Positions 35,241 to 43,538 of a stretch of DNA of 64,000 bases are shown here, one piece after another; within the stretch, counting starts at the first letter, position 1; each line of letters begins with the position of its first letter. A program made the translations under genes and the position numbers. Origin of the DNA: Flavobacterium yafengii (GTDB lineage Bacteria; Bacteroidota; Bacteroidia; Flavobacteriales; Flavobacteriaceae); assembly GCF_030010375.1 (NCBI RefSeq), contig NZ_JASCRY010000002.1:186001-250000 (forward strand), written 5' to 3'. The notes beneath the pieces were generated by a model. That model was not told the origin of the DNA. It made no database searches and saw only the letters and a program-made list of their open reading frames with translations.

Positions 35241-36971
35241 TTATTTTAAAATACGATACACAGGATATTGTAAATGTGCCTTTTCATAATAAACGGAATG
35301 TTTATAAATCCAATCCAATTGCGCTTCGGGGTTATTAATAAAATTGATGTCGCTTTGTTTTTTATATTCGAATTCAGCTTTTAATTTTGGATTTTCTTTT
35401 AAAATCTGTGTAGCGGAATCTTCAAAAACATAATCAGAATACCCTTCTTTTTGTTGTAACATCGTATCGAAAAAGTTCCAGTTGAAAAAAGAATCTATTG
35501 CTTCGGGTTCCAATGTTTCCAATACGTATTTTATTCCCTTTTGTTGTGTGGGAATAACGTAATCTCCTTTGGCGAAAGCCACTTTCTCCATTTTAGCGGT
35601 TACCGAAGTGTTTCGGTGTAAATAATGGCCTTCATACGCTGAATTTGTCGTTTTAAAGTCCGCTATTTTATAACTTTCCACTTCAATTATAGTGTCATTT
35701 TTTAGTTGACGATAGGAGATAGTATTGTTCTTAAATAATTCAATTACAGGCCAAAATCCTCTTGGAATGATATACGCTTCCGGAATGATTATCTCTTTTA
35801 CTGATTTGAATTCCTTGCTGTACGGAATGTCTTTTTTGAATGGTTTTGTTTTGTCATAAAACAAGCGATTTCCTGATGTTACATCACTTTTTTTGTAACT
35901 GGCTTCATAGCCTAAAAACGAAAAAGGAATCGTTTTTGTACTGTCAATTTCCCATTTTATGGTGTACGATTGCTGTGGTTTATACTGCTCTTCATTTTTC
36001 AATCGCAATTGCTTAATTTTTTGGTAATTCGTATCCGTAAAATCGATTGCTGAGCGCATGTATTCGTACGTCACTTTCAAGCGATCGGCATATTTTTTAA
36101 GCATGTGCGTTTCCACCACAAACCCAATTGTATTGAACAACGAAGTATAGCCCGTTGCAAATCGTGGGCTTTCAAAAAATTGTCCGAAACCTTTGTCCGG
36201 TGTGTCCTGAAAAGCATTAACATAAGGTGTAGTTTCGATGTTCTTTTTTTGTAAATCTTGGACCAAAGCAGGCATCATTTCAGTATTTAAAAAATCACCT
36301 AAAACGGTTCCTAGTTTATTATGTTGGGTCATAATATAAGTGAGTTTATATTGGTAATCTGCGCCATTGCTAACGTGATTGTCAATAAAAACATCGGCAT
36401 TTATTTTATGGAATATTTCCACAAAACTTTTCGTGTTTCGGGTATCGGACTTGATGAAATCCCGGTTCAAATCATAGTTTCTGGCATTGCCACGAAAGCC
36501 ATAAATTTCCGGTCCATCCTGATTGGCTCTTGAAGTGGAATTTCTGTTTAAAGCGCCTCCAATATTATACACTGGAATACAAACGATAACCGTATTTTTA
36601 GGAGCTTTTATTTTGCCCAAAGCTAAATCTCTAAACAATTGCATACTGGCGTCAATTCCGTCTGGTTCGCCTGCGTGAATGCCGTTATTAAGCAAAATCA
36701 CCGCTTTGTTTTTTTGGATGGTTCCAAAATCAAATTGTTTTTCAGGATTAAAAACAATCATGTGCAACGGTTCACCGCTGTCTGTCAATCCCATTTTTTG
36801 CATTTCGATAGTAGGGAAATCATCCGCCAGAAGTTTATAATAAGCGATTGTTTCTTGATAACTAGCAGATTGATTTCCATTGCCTTTTTCGAAAAAAGTA
36901 TCGTATTTATTCGTTTTTTGTGCAAATGAGTTGATGGAGAATAGTAAAAAAAGGAATGTGAAAAATCTCAT
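35241..36971 (-). CDS. M14-family zinc carboxypeptidase, exported
   Basis: 576 residues with a signal peptide (FLFLLFSINSFAQ, about 17). The M14 zinc ligands are H and E in HAGEPDGIDAS (about 98-101) and H in DNHVSNGADY. NSTSRANQDGPEIYG and the RNYDLNRDF motif supply the substrate-binding Arg/Asn. The catalytic Glu is probably in FVVETHML. It removes C-terminal residues from peptides in the periplasm. The C-terminal 250 residues have no recognised domain. Confidence 0.9.
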   Translation of the reverse strand: MRFFTFLFLLFSINSFAQKTNKYDTFFEKGNGNQSASYQETIAYYKLLADDFPTIEMQKMGLTDSGEPLHMIVFNPEKQFDFGTIQKNKAVILLNNGIHAGEPDGIDASMQLFRDLALGKIKAPKNTVIVCIPVYNIGGALNRNSTSRANQDGPEIYGFRGNARNYDLNRDFIKSDTRNTKSFVEIFHKINADVFIDNHVSNGADYQYKLTYIMTQHNKLGTVLGDFLNTEMMPALVQDLQKKNIETTPYVNAFQDTPDKGFGQFFESPRFATGYTSLFNTIGFVVETHMLKKYADRLKVTYEYMRSAIDFTDTNYQKIKQLRLKNEEQYKPQQSYTIKWEIDSTKTIPFSFLGYEASYKKSDVTSGNRLFYDKTKPFKKDIPYSKEFKSVKEIIIPEAYIIPRGFWPVIELFKNNTISYRQLKNDTIIEVESYKIADFKTTNSAYEGHYLHRNTSVTAKMEKVAFAKGDYVIPTQQKGIKYVLETLEPEAIDSFFNWNFFDTMLQQKEGYSDYVFEDSATQILKENPKLKAEFEYKKQSDINFINNPEAQLDWIYKHSVYYEKAHLQYPVYRILK

Positions 36972-36994
36972 ATTTCGGTTTTTAAATGGAATTT

Positions 36995-37002
36995 CAAATG
37001 TA
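36995..37002 (-). promoter_or_regulatory. -7 box of the M14 peptidase gene
   Basis: TACATTTG on the minus strand, a perfect TAnnTTTG, 23 bp before the ATG. Confidence 0.55.
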
Positions 37003-37104
37003 GCTTTTTTTCGACACGTATAGAAATGATCGTAAGAATAGGAAACTCCCGATTTAAAAGAATGAAAATTTATAATTCAAAATTCATAACTCAGAATTAA
37101 AAAT

Positions 37105-37112
37105 TACCTTTG
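37105..37112 (+). promoter_or_regulatory. -7 box of the helicase gene, four bases before the ATG
   Basis: TACCTTTG is a perfect TAnnTTTG ending 4 bases before the ATG, as at pyrE, so the transcript may be leaderless. Confidence 0.5.
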
Positions 37113-37116
37113 CAAA

Positions 37117-38463
37117 ATGAATAAGAAACACCATTCCAACAATATACTTTTGAATTTAGGCATCGAAAGCCTGAACGAAATGCAGGAAGTAGCACAAGAT
37201 ACGATCCTGAATGACAATAATGTTTTATTGCTTTCGCCAACAGGTTCCGGAAAAACTTTGGCTTTTTTGTTGCCCATTTTAGAAATGTTACAACCCGAAA
37301 TTCAATCGGTTCAATGTTTGATTTTGGTTCCATCACGCGAATTAGGATTACAAATTGAGCAAGTTTGGAAAAAAATGGGGACTGATTATAAAGTAAATGT
37401 GTGCTACGGCGGACATTCCATAGATACTGAAATCAAGAATTTAAGTAATCCTCCGGCAGTTTTAATAGGAACTCCGGGAAGAATTGCGGACCATATCGAC
37501 AGAGGAACTTTCCGAGTGGATAAAATCCAAACGTTGATTTTGGATGAATTTGACAAATCATTGCAATTGGGTTTCCATGAGCAAATGTCATTTATCATTG
37601 GAAAATTAACGAAACTGAACAAACGCGTTTTGGTTTCGGCAACTTCCGATATTGAGATTCCAAGATATACAAGAGTCGTAAACCCAACAATTTTGGATTT
37701 CATTCCAGAAAACGTGGACGAAACGAATCTTTCCATGAAAATGGTCGTTTCAAAAGAAAAAGACAAAATAGGAAGTTTGTTCAACTTGATTTGTTCGTTG
37801 AAATCACAGTCGGCAATTGTTTTTTGTAACCATCGTGATGCTGCAGAACGCATCAGCGATACCTTGAACGAAAAAGGAATTTATGCCACGTATTATCATG
37901 GTGGAATGGATCAGGACGAAAGAGAGCGCGCATTAATCCAGTTCAGAAACGGAAGTGTAAGTTATCTAATCACAACCGATTTAGCTGCTCGTGGACTTGA
38001 TATTCCCGAAATGAATCACGTAATTCATTATCATTTGCCATCAAAAGAAGACGAATTCACTCATAGAAACGGACGTACAGCGCGTATGCTGGCTTCAGGA
38101 ACTGCTTATATCATTGCTCATGAAAGTGAGAAAAAAATGGATTATATCGATTATGGTATGGAAGCTTTGAAAATCGAAAACTCGACTTCATTACCAAAAC
38201 CACCTGAATTTCAAACGATTTACATCAGTGGCGGGAAGAAAAATAAACTGAATAAAATTGATATCGTAGGTTTCTTTTCCCAAAAAGGGAAATTAGAAAA
38301 AGGCGATTTAGGATTAATCGAAGTGAAAGATTTTATCTCATTTGCTGCCGTGAAATTCAATAAAGTAAAAGACTTGCTTCATGCTATTAAGGACGAAAAA
38401 ATGAAAGGCAAGAAATTTAAAATCGAAGTAGCTCGAAAAGTGATTAAGAAAGAAGAGGAATAG
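37117..38463 (+). CDS. DEAD-box-type RNA helicase, DbpA-like
   Basis: 448 residues. Helicase motifs in order: the Q-motif region, Walker A SPTGSGKT, GTPGRI, motif II LILDEFDKS, SATSD, and motif VI HRNGRTAR. Motif II is DEFD instead of DEAD. After about residue 370 a C-terminal domain with TIYISGGKKNKLNKIDIVGF fits the DbpA RNA-binding domain, which targets 23S rRNA hairpin 92. A role in large-subunit assembly is inferred. Confidence 0.9.
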   Translation: MNKKHHSNNILLNLGIESLNEMQEVAQDTILNDNNVLLLSPTGSGKTLAFLLPILEMLQPEIQSVQCLILVPSRELGLQIEQVWKKMGTDYKVNVCYGGHSIDTEIKNLSNPPAVLIGTPGRIADHIDRGTFRVDKIQTLILDEFDKSLQLGFHEQMSFIIGKLTKLNKRVLVSATSDIEIPRYTRVVNPTILDFIPENVDETNLSMKMVVSKEKDKIGSLFNLICSLKSQSAIVFCNHRDAAERISDTLNEKGIYATYYHGGMDQDERERALIQFRNGSVSYLITTDLAARGLDIPEMNHVIHYHLPSKEDEFTHRNGRTARMLASGTAYIIAHESEKKMDYIDYGMEALKIENSTSLPKPPEFQTIYISGGKKNKLNKIDIVGFFSQKGKLEKGDLGLIEVKDFISFAAVKFNKVKDLLHAIKDEKMKGKKFKIEVARKVIKKEEE

Positions 38464-38498
38464 TGAAAGGTGAGTAGTGAAATGTGATTAGTGAATGG
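38462..38498 (+). repeat. GTGA-rich degenerate repeat, left arm
   Basis: Tandem AGTGAAAG/GTGAGT/AGTGAAAT-like units start inside the helicase stop codon. The reverse complement recurs at 38641-38672 with 28 of 32 bases matching. Confidence 0.6.
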
Positions 38499-38544
38499 TT
38501 TTTAAATATTCAAGGGTCAGTTTTTTGTATTCATCAAAAAATAA

Positions 38545-38583
38545 AAAAATCGTTAGCAGTAAATTTTACTGCTAACGATTTTT
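38545..38583. terminator. Perfect inverted-repeat terminator
   Basis: Nineteen-base perfect arms (38545-38563 with 38565-38583), with A and T runs at the outer ends, work in both directions between the convergent helicase and PhnA genes. Confidence 0.85.
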
Positions 38584-38640
38584 AATTTATAAAAGATATT
38601 TTTTTAGAGGTATTTAGTAACTAGAAATACCTATCTGTAT

Positions 38641-38672
38641 ACTATTCACCTTTCACTACTCACTTTTCACTG
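38641..38672 (-). repeat. GTGA-rich degenerate repeat, right arm
   Basis: Inverted partner of the repeat at 38462. Together they flank the terminator symmetrically. Confidence 0.6.
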
Positions 38673-38679
38673 AAATGAG

Positions 38680-39258
38680 CTATATCTTTTTAACGTATTG
38701 TGTAATAATTACAATAGTCTGACCGTCAACTTTTCCTTCAATGTATTCCGCATTTTCATGGTCTAGTCTGATGTTACGCACTGCAGTTCCTTGTTTAGCC
38801 ACCATACTGGAGCCTTTTACTTTCAAATCTTTGATTAAAACGACTGAATCTCCAATTTCAAGAATCACTCCGTTACTATCACGGTGAATTACTTTGTTTT
38901 CTTCTTCTTCGCCTTCACCTGTTGCTTGTGCCCAAGCCAAAGTATCCTCGTCTAAATACATTTGGTCCAATAATTCTTGAGGCCAACCTGCCGAACGAAG
39001 ACGACTTAACATTCTCCATACCACTACTTGTACTGGAATATGTTCACTCCACATGCTGTCATTCAAACATCTCCAATGATTTAAATCTACGTTATCCGGA
39101 TTTTCGATTTGGTCAATACAAGTGCTGCAAGCCATGATACTTTCGTCAAGTCCACCTTTTTTGGTAGGCAAAACTTGGTATACTTTTAGGTTTTCGGTTG
39201 CACCACAAAGTTCACATTTTGATCCGCTACGTTTGCTTAATTCTCTTTCTATACTCAT
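38680..39258 (-). CDS. PhnA/YjdM-type zinc-ribbon protein
   Basis: 192 residues. An N-terminal zinc ribbon is formed by CELCG and CSTC (about 14-17 and 43-46). The C-terminal SH3-like PhnA domain has DSNGVILEIGDSVVLIKDLKVKGSS and GTAVRNIRL. Despite the name alkylphosphonate utilisation, the family is not shown to act in phosphonate use and no phn genes are near. It is a single gene. Confidence 0.9.
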   Translation of the reverse strand: MSIERELSKRSGSKCELCGATENLKVYQVLPTKKGGLDESIMACSTCIDQIENPDNVDLNHWRCLNDSMWSEHIPVQVVVWRMLSRLRSAGWPQELLDQMYLDEDTLAWAQATGEGEEEENKVIHRDSNGVILEIGDSVVLIKDLKVKGSSMVAKQGTAVRNIRLDHENAEYIEGKVDGQTIVIITQYVKKI

Positions 39259-39337
39259 TGTTTGATGGCTTTTATTTTAGGCGAAATTACGGCTTATTGC
39301 CTTGTTTCACAAATTTATATTTTGTTGATAGTAAGCA

Positions 39338-39793
39338 TTATTTTACACGAACTGCATCGGGAACCAGCATTTCATATTGACCTCCATTGCGGATTACATC
39401 TCTCACAATACTGGAACTGATATAGGAAGTTCTTGCGGCAGTCAATAAAAACACGGTTTCTATTTTTGATAAACGGCGATTGGTGTGAGCAATTGCTTTT
39501 TCAAATTCGAAATCGGCTGGATTGCGCAAACCACGAAGGATAAAATCGGCTTTTATTCTATGGCACAAATCAATCGTCAAACCTTCATAGGTAATCACCG
39601 AAACTTTAGGTTCATTCTTGAAAGTCTCTTCGATAAAACGTTTTCTGTCTTCCAGTGAAAACATGTATTTTTTTTCGGCATTGACACCAATGGCAATCAC
39701 GATTTCATCAAATAACGAAATGCTTCTTTTGATGATATCTTCATGTCCTAAGGTGATGGGGTCAAATGAACCCGGGAATATGGCTTTTCTCAT
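39338..39793 (-). CDS. coaD: Phosphopantetheine adenylyltransferase
   Basis: 151 residues, coenzyme A synthesis. The nucleotidyltransferase motifs are FPGSFDPITLGH and, near the C-terminus, TSYISSSIVRD. It begins 10 bp after ddl and is probably cotranscribed with it. Confidence 0.96.
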   Translation of the reverse strand: MRKAIFPGSFDPITLGHEDIIKRSISLFDEIVIAIGVNAEKKYMFSLEDRKRFIEETFKNEPKVSVITYEGLTIDLCHRIKADFILRGLRNPADFEFEKAIAHTNRRLSKIETVFLLTAARTSYISSSIVRDVIRNGGQYEMLVPDAVRVK

Positions 39794-39803
39794 TTTTATA
39801 TTT

Positions 39804-40775
39804 TTAGGCTAAAGCCAATTCTATCGCATTTGTAAACAAATCTTCCAATGAAATTCCGGCGGCTTTGGCTTGTTGCGGAATCAAACTTTCCGTAGTCAAT
39901 CCCGGAATAGTGTTCATTTCCAACATGTGTGGTTCTCCGTTTACCAATATAAATTCACTTCGGGAAAAACCTCTCATTTTGAGGACTTCGTAAGCGCGTT
40001 TGGCTATTTCGCTCACTTTTTGGGTCATTTCATCTGAGATTCTTGCCGGTGTGATTTCTTGTGATTTACCTAAATATTTAGCTTCATAATCGAAGAAATC
40101 ATTGTCAGAAACGATTTCAGTAATTGGCAAAACGATTACTTTTCCTTTGTAATTGATAACTCCTACAGAAACTTCGGTGCCGTCAAGGAAACTTTCTATG
40201 ATGATTTCGTTGTCTTCTTTGTAAGCGACTTCTATTGCGATAGGCAATTCATCGATGGTTTTTACTTTGGAAATTCCAAAACTGGAACCTGCTTTATTTG
40301 GTTTTACAAAACAAGGCAGGCCAACTTTAGCTACAATTTCGTCAGTATTTATAGCATCACCTTTGTTTAAGTAATAGGAAGTGGCGGTTTTTATTCCGTA
40401 TGGTTTTAAAACAGATAATAAATCACGTTTGTTGAATGTCAAAGCTGCTTGGTAATAATCGCAGGAAGTTTGCGGAATATGCAATAATTCGAAATACGCC
40501 TGCATCAATCCGTCTTCGCCAGGCGTTCCGTGAATGGCGTTGAAAACACAGTCAAAAGTGATTTTATTACCATCAACAGTTACTGAAAAATCATTTTTAT
40601 CGATAGGAAATTCAGCGTCATTAGCATCAACATAGACCCATTTTTCTTTGAAAATATGGATTCGGAATCCGTTGTATTTCGTTTTGTCCAGAAATTGATA
40701 TACGACGTTTCCGCTGATAAGTGAGATTTTATACTCGCTGGAATATCCGCCCATGATGATGGCAATGTTTTTCAT
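39804..40775 (-). CDS. ddl: D-alanine--D-alanine ligase
   Basis: 323 residues from this ATG. It makes D-Ala-D-Ala for peptidoglycan. The start MKNIAIIMGGYSSE matches the usual N-terminus of the family; the frame stays open to 40829 but the extra 18 residues do not. ATP-grasp motifs include CFVKPNKAGSSFGI, EIIIESFLDGTEVSVGV and the metal ligands in HMLEMNTIPGLT. It is divergent from the PASTA gene. Confidence 0.95.
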   Translation of the reverse strand: MKNIAIIMGGYSSEYKISLISGNVVYQFLDKTKYNGFRIHIFKEKWVYVDANDAEFPIDKNDFSVTVDGNKITFDCVFNAIHGTPGEDGLMQAYFELLHIPQTSCDYYQAALTFNKRDLLSVLKPYGIKTATSYYLNKGDAINTDEIVAKVGLPCFVKPNKAGSSFGISKVKTIDELPIAIEVAYKEDNEIIIESFLDGTEVSVGVINYKGKVIVLPITEIVSDNDFFDYEAKYLGKSQEITPARISDEMTQKVSEIAKRAYEVLKMRGFSRSEFILVNGEPHMLEMNTIPGLTTESLIPQQAKAAGISLEDLFTNAIELALA

Positions 40776-40837
40776 TTTGTATCGTTTTGTTCTTAGTTGT
40801 TCGAATAAATAATAAGGTGTTTTTAGCACTAGATTCT

Positions 40838-40919
40838 AGCCCCGATAGCAGTGGAAATCCTTTTTATCAGCCTTTTCGGCGGATAAAAAGATTATAACGA
40901 ATAGCGGGAAATAGCTCCA
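40838..40919 (-). repeat. Dispersed hairpin repeat, copy C
   Basis: TAGCCCCGAT, GTGGAAATCC, then a hairpin (CTTTTTATCAGCC against GGCGGATAAAAAG with a TTTTC loop), then GATTATAACG and ATAGCGGGAAATAGCTCC. This is the most regular copy and lies between the divergent ddl and PASTA genes. Confidence 0.8.
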
Positions 40920-40965
40920 AAAAGCATTAAACAAAATTATCATTTTTTTTGAAACGAAATAGCTT

Positions 40966-40973
40966 TATCTTTG
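40966..40973 (+). promoter_or_regulatory. -7 box of the PASTA-rluD operon
   Basis: TATCTTTG is a perfect TAnnTTTG, 20 bp before the ATG at 40994. It lies downstream of the ATG at 40949 and so rules that start out. Confidence 0.7.
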
Positions 40974-40993
40974 CCACATATAAAAATAAATTT

Positions 40994-41617
40994 ATGAGTT
41001 TACGTAAGTATCTTACAAGCCGCGTCTTTTTAGTACAAGTATTAATTGCTCTTGCCATTATTGCCGCTTTGGGCTATTTGTTTATGCATTGGTTGACTTT
41101 TACAACAGATCATGGTCATGAAATTGCAGTTCCGAATTTGAGTAAATTGACTGAAGAGCAAGTGGAAGAAAAGCTGGATGAGTTGGATTTAGATTATGTG
41201 CTTTTGGATAGTGTGGATTATAGAAGTGATTTCCCGCAATTCAGTGTGGTAGAGCAAGATCCAACACCGGGTACAAAGGTAAAAGTAGGTAGAAAAATAT
41301 ACATAAAAATAAATACTTCGGGATTTTCATCCGTGCGAATTCCTGATTTGATTGAAAAAACATATCGTGAAGCGGTGCCTACGTTGAAAGCGTTAGGGCT
41401 TGAGGAAGGAACGGTTACGTATGTTCCAAATCTTGGAAAAGATATGGTATTGGAAATGCGTTTCAAAGGAAGAAACCTGAAAGTAGGGGACAGAGTCTTG
41501 AAATCATCCAAAATTGATTTGGTTTTAGGAGACGGAAAAATGAGTTATGAAGAAGAAGAAAGTGCTGCGGATACTCTGGTTGCACCAATAGAAGAAACAC
41601 CAGTTGATGAACAATAA
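40994..41617 (+). CDS. Membrane-anchored PASTA-domain protein
   Basis: 207 residues from this start. A short cytoplasmic N-terminus, one membrane helix (about 14-34) and two to three PASTA units on the outer face follow: AVPNLSKLTEEQVEEKLDEL, VEQDPTPGTKVKVGRKIYI and IPDLIEKTYREAVPTLKALG. The tail is acidic. PASTA domains bind peptidoglycan fragments, but no kinase domain is attached. Its stop overlaps the rluD start. Confidence 0.9.
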   Translation: MSLRKYLTSRVFLVQVLIALAIIAALGYLFMHWLTFTTDHGHEIAVPNLSKLTEEQVEEKLDELDLDYVLLDSVDYRSDFPQFSVVEQDPTPGTKVKVGRKIYIKINTSGFSSVRIPDLIEKTYREAVPTLKALGLEEGTVTYVPNLGKDMVLEMRFKGRNLKVGDRVLKSSKIDLVLGDGKMSYEEEESAADTLVAPIEETPVDEQ

Positions 41618-42650
41618 TATAGATACAATAGATTTAGAAGACGAGTTATTTGAACATTTCAGGTTTGAAGTTCCTAAAGGCCAAACGTCTTTGCGAATTG
41701 ATAAATACTTGATGAGCCTAATTCAAAATGCAACTCGCAATAAAATACAAACTGCAGCTACCGAAGGAAATATTTTTGTAAACGACGCCACGGTAAAGTC
41801 GAATTACAAAGTGAAAGCCAATGATGTGGTTCGTGTGATGCTTACCCATCCTCCTTTTGAAAATAGGGTAGATCCTGAAGATATTCCATTAGATATTGTC
41901 TATGAAGATGCTACTCTTTTATTGATTAATAAGCCGCCAGGATTGGTGGTGCATCCCGGTTACGGGAATTATACGGGAACATTAGTGAATGCGTTGGCTT
42001 TTCATTTTGAGAATTTACCCATGAACAGCAGTGAACGTCCCGGATTAGTACATCGAATTGATAAAGATACTTCGGGTTTATTGGTGATTGCCAAAACCGA
42101 AGCGGCGATGACGCATCTTGCCAAACAATTTGAAGCCAAAACTTCTGAAAGAGAATATGTCGCTTTGGTTTGGGGAAATGTTGTCGAAGAGAAAGGGACA
42201 ATTGAGGGAAATTTAGCACGACACTTGAAAGATCGCATGCAAATGGCGGTTTTTACTGATCCGGAAATAGGGAAACCTGCCGTGACGCATTATAAAGTTT
42301 TGGAACGTTTCGGATACGTAACATTGATTTCGTGCCAACTGGAAACCGGAAGAACGCACCAGATTCGTGCGCACTTGAAACACATAGGTCATCCGCTTTT
42401 TAATGACGAGCGTTATGGCGGTCATTTGATTTTGAAAGGAACTACGTTTACGAAATACAAACAATTTATTGACAACTGTTTTAAAGCTTTACCAAGACAG
42501 GCTTTACATGCTAAAACATTAGGTTTTGTGCATCCTACGACCAAAGAGATGATGCGTTTTGATACGGAACTTCCGCAGGATTTTCAGGATTGTATCGAGA
42601 AATGGAGAGGCTATTCAAAATCCCATGGTACAGACGAAGTAGAAGAATAA
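41607..42650 (+). CDS. rluD: 23S rRNA pseudouridine synthase, RluD type
   Basis: 347 residues. An N-terminal S4 domain (about 18-75, RIDKYLMSLIQNATRNKIQ) is followed by the RluA-family catalytic domain with VHRIDKDTSGLLV (catalytic Asp) and GRTHQIRAH. The first ATG is at 41607, 8 bp inside the upstream gene's end, which suggests coupling; a TTG just before it is not needed. Confidence 0.93.
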   Translation: MNNNIDTIDLEDELFEHFRFEVPKGQTSLRIDKYLMSLIQNATRNKIQTAATEGNIFVNDATVKSNYKVKANDVVRVMLTHPPFENRVDPEDIPLDIVYEDATLLLINKPPGLVVHPGYGNYTGTLVNALAFHFENLPMNSSERPGLVHRIDKDTSGLLVIAKTEAAMTHLAKQFEAKTSEREYVALVWGNVVEEKGTIEGNLARHLKDRMQMAVFTDPEIGKPAVTHYKVLERFGYVTLISCQLETGRTHQIRAHLKHIGHPLFNDERYGGHLILKGTTFTKYKQFIDNCFKALPRQALHAKTLGFVHPTTKEMMRFDTELPQDFQDCIEKWRGYSKSHGTDEVEE

Positions 42651-42656
42651 AAATAT

Positions 42657-42683
42657 GAAAAGCCCCGGATTGGGGCTTTTTTT
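42657..42683 (+). terminator. Terminator of the PASTA-rluD operon
   Basis: AAAGCCCC pairs with GGGGCTTT across a short loop and is followed by T7. Confidence 0.85.
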
Positions 42684-42719
42684 GTTTCTAGCCTCAAAGG
42701 CGAGACTTAGTAAAACCGT

Positions 42720-43046
42720 CTAAGTTAATTGCAAATTCTGTTTTTCAATGGTCACATTAAAATTTATATCCGCTTTTAAGGCTTTAAAAACTTTCAATAT
42801 TGTGTCAATAGTTGCGCTATTTGTACTGCTTTCAAGTTTAGAAATCTGTGCTTTTTTTACACCAATAAGTTCACCCAATTGTTCTTGAGTTAAATTTCGC
42901 TCTTGTCGGGCTTTTTTAATCATGCGCCCTAAAATATCCATACGAAGTTCATATTCATATTTTTCTCTTTCTTCAGTGCCAATGTTTCCGATATATTTAT
43001 CTTTCATTTCTGAAAGTGAAGTTGATTTCATTTCTGTAGTTGCCAT
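42720..43046 (-). CDS. XRE-family antitoxin (HigA type)
   Basis: 108 residues from ATG 43046 (an earlier ATG at 43073 would overlap the toxin gene by 23 bp). The middle holds a Cro/C1 helix-turn-helix: RQERNLTQEQLGELIGVKKAQISKLE. It should neutralise the toxin encoded just upstream and repress the shared promoter by binding the 44-bp palindrome at 43408. Confidence 0.85.
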   Translation of the reverse strand: MATTEMKSTSLSEMKDKYIGNIGTEEREKYEYELRMDILGRMIKKARQERNLTQEQLGELIGVKKAQISKLESSTNSATIDTILKVFKALKADINFNVTIEKQNLQLT

Positions 43047-43050
43047 GGTA

Positions 43051-43392
43051 TTATTTTTTTTGTTTATTTTCAAAATATTTTGCTCGTATTTTACTTGCTC
43101 TTTCTATTTCGTTTGTGGGAACTTTGTCTACTTTTTTTACAAATCCGTGGGTTGCAAAAACTAATGTATTTTTATCATCTGTTTTGTCCCAAAAGGCCAA
43201 CAATCTAATTTGAAGTCCGCCAAATCTTGTTCTAAACTCCCAAATATCATGCTGTAATTTTTTGAATAATTTTGGGTCGTTGGTTTGCTCTGCAATGTCA
43301 ATGGTATAGAAAATTTTAGAAATCGTTTTTTGATCCAGTTTTGCTATAAATTTCTCGGCTTCTTCTAAAAATCTTGTTTCGAAAAATTTCAA
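43051..43392 (-). CDS. RelE-superfamily toxin (HigB/Gp49 type)
   Basis: 113 residues with the Gp49/HigB core: RFLEEAEKFIAKLD, KLQHDIWEFRTRFGGLQIRLLAFW and FVKKVDKVPTNEIERASKIR. Such toxins cut mRNA on the ribosome. Toxin-before-antitoxin order is that of higBA. No ATG fits; the frame starts at TTG 43390-43392. With the -7 box at 43407 the leader would be about 10 nt. Intact, so probably active. Confidence 0.85.
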   Translation of the reverse strand: MKFFETRFLEEAEKFIAKLDQKTISKIFYTIDIAEQTNDPKLFKKLQHDIWEFRTRFGGLQIRLLAFWDKTDDKNTLVFATHGFVKKVDKVPTNEIERASKIRAKYFENKQKK

Positions 43393-43406
43393 ACGTATAA
43401 TTTTTA

Positions 43407-43414
43407 CAAAGATA
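43407..43414 (-). promoter_or_regulatory. -7 box of the toxin-antitoxin operon
   Basis: TATCTTTG on the minus strand, perfect TAnnTTTG, formed by the outer end of the 44-bp palindrome. Confidence 0.65.
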
Positions 43415-43451
43415 GATAAAGTTTCTAAATTTAGAAACTTTATCTATCTTT
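43408..43451. promoter_or_regulatory. Perfect 44-bp palindrome, probable antitoxin operator
   Basis: Bases 43408-43429 are the exact reverse complement of 43430-43451. Each arm includes AAAGATAGATAAAG and TTTCTAAA. It overlaps the -7 box and covers the upstream promoter region, as expected for an operator that binds an antitoxin dimer or tetramer. Confidence 0.75.
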
Positions 43452-43473
43452 TTGATTGTGTTGCTTATTGTTG

Positions 43474-43503
43474 TGGGCGTAAAGTCAGAGACATTTGCGC
43501 AGC
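43474..43503. repeat. Hairpin repeat with TGTCTCTGAC loop, copy 1
   Basis: On the minus strand, the same loop TGTCTCTGAC sits between GCGCAAA and TTTACGC (one G-U pair). It lies between the DoxX-like gene and the toxin promoter. A GAACACTTTGCG tail follows both copies. Confidence 0.7.
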
Positions 43504-43538
43504 GTATACAAGGAACACTTTGCGTAGCAGGCGTTTTT

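Noticed and set aside
38462..38672. CRISPR-like repeat pattern
   Set aside because: Units are degenerate, without constant spacers, and the two arms are inverted rather than direct.
40949..40993. ATG at 40949 as start of the PASTA protein
   Set aside because: The perfect -7 box at 40966 lies inside these codons; the ATG at 40994 follows it.
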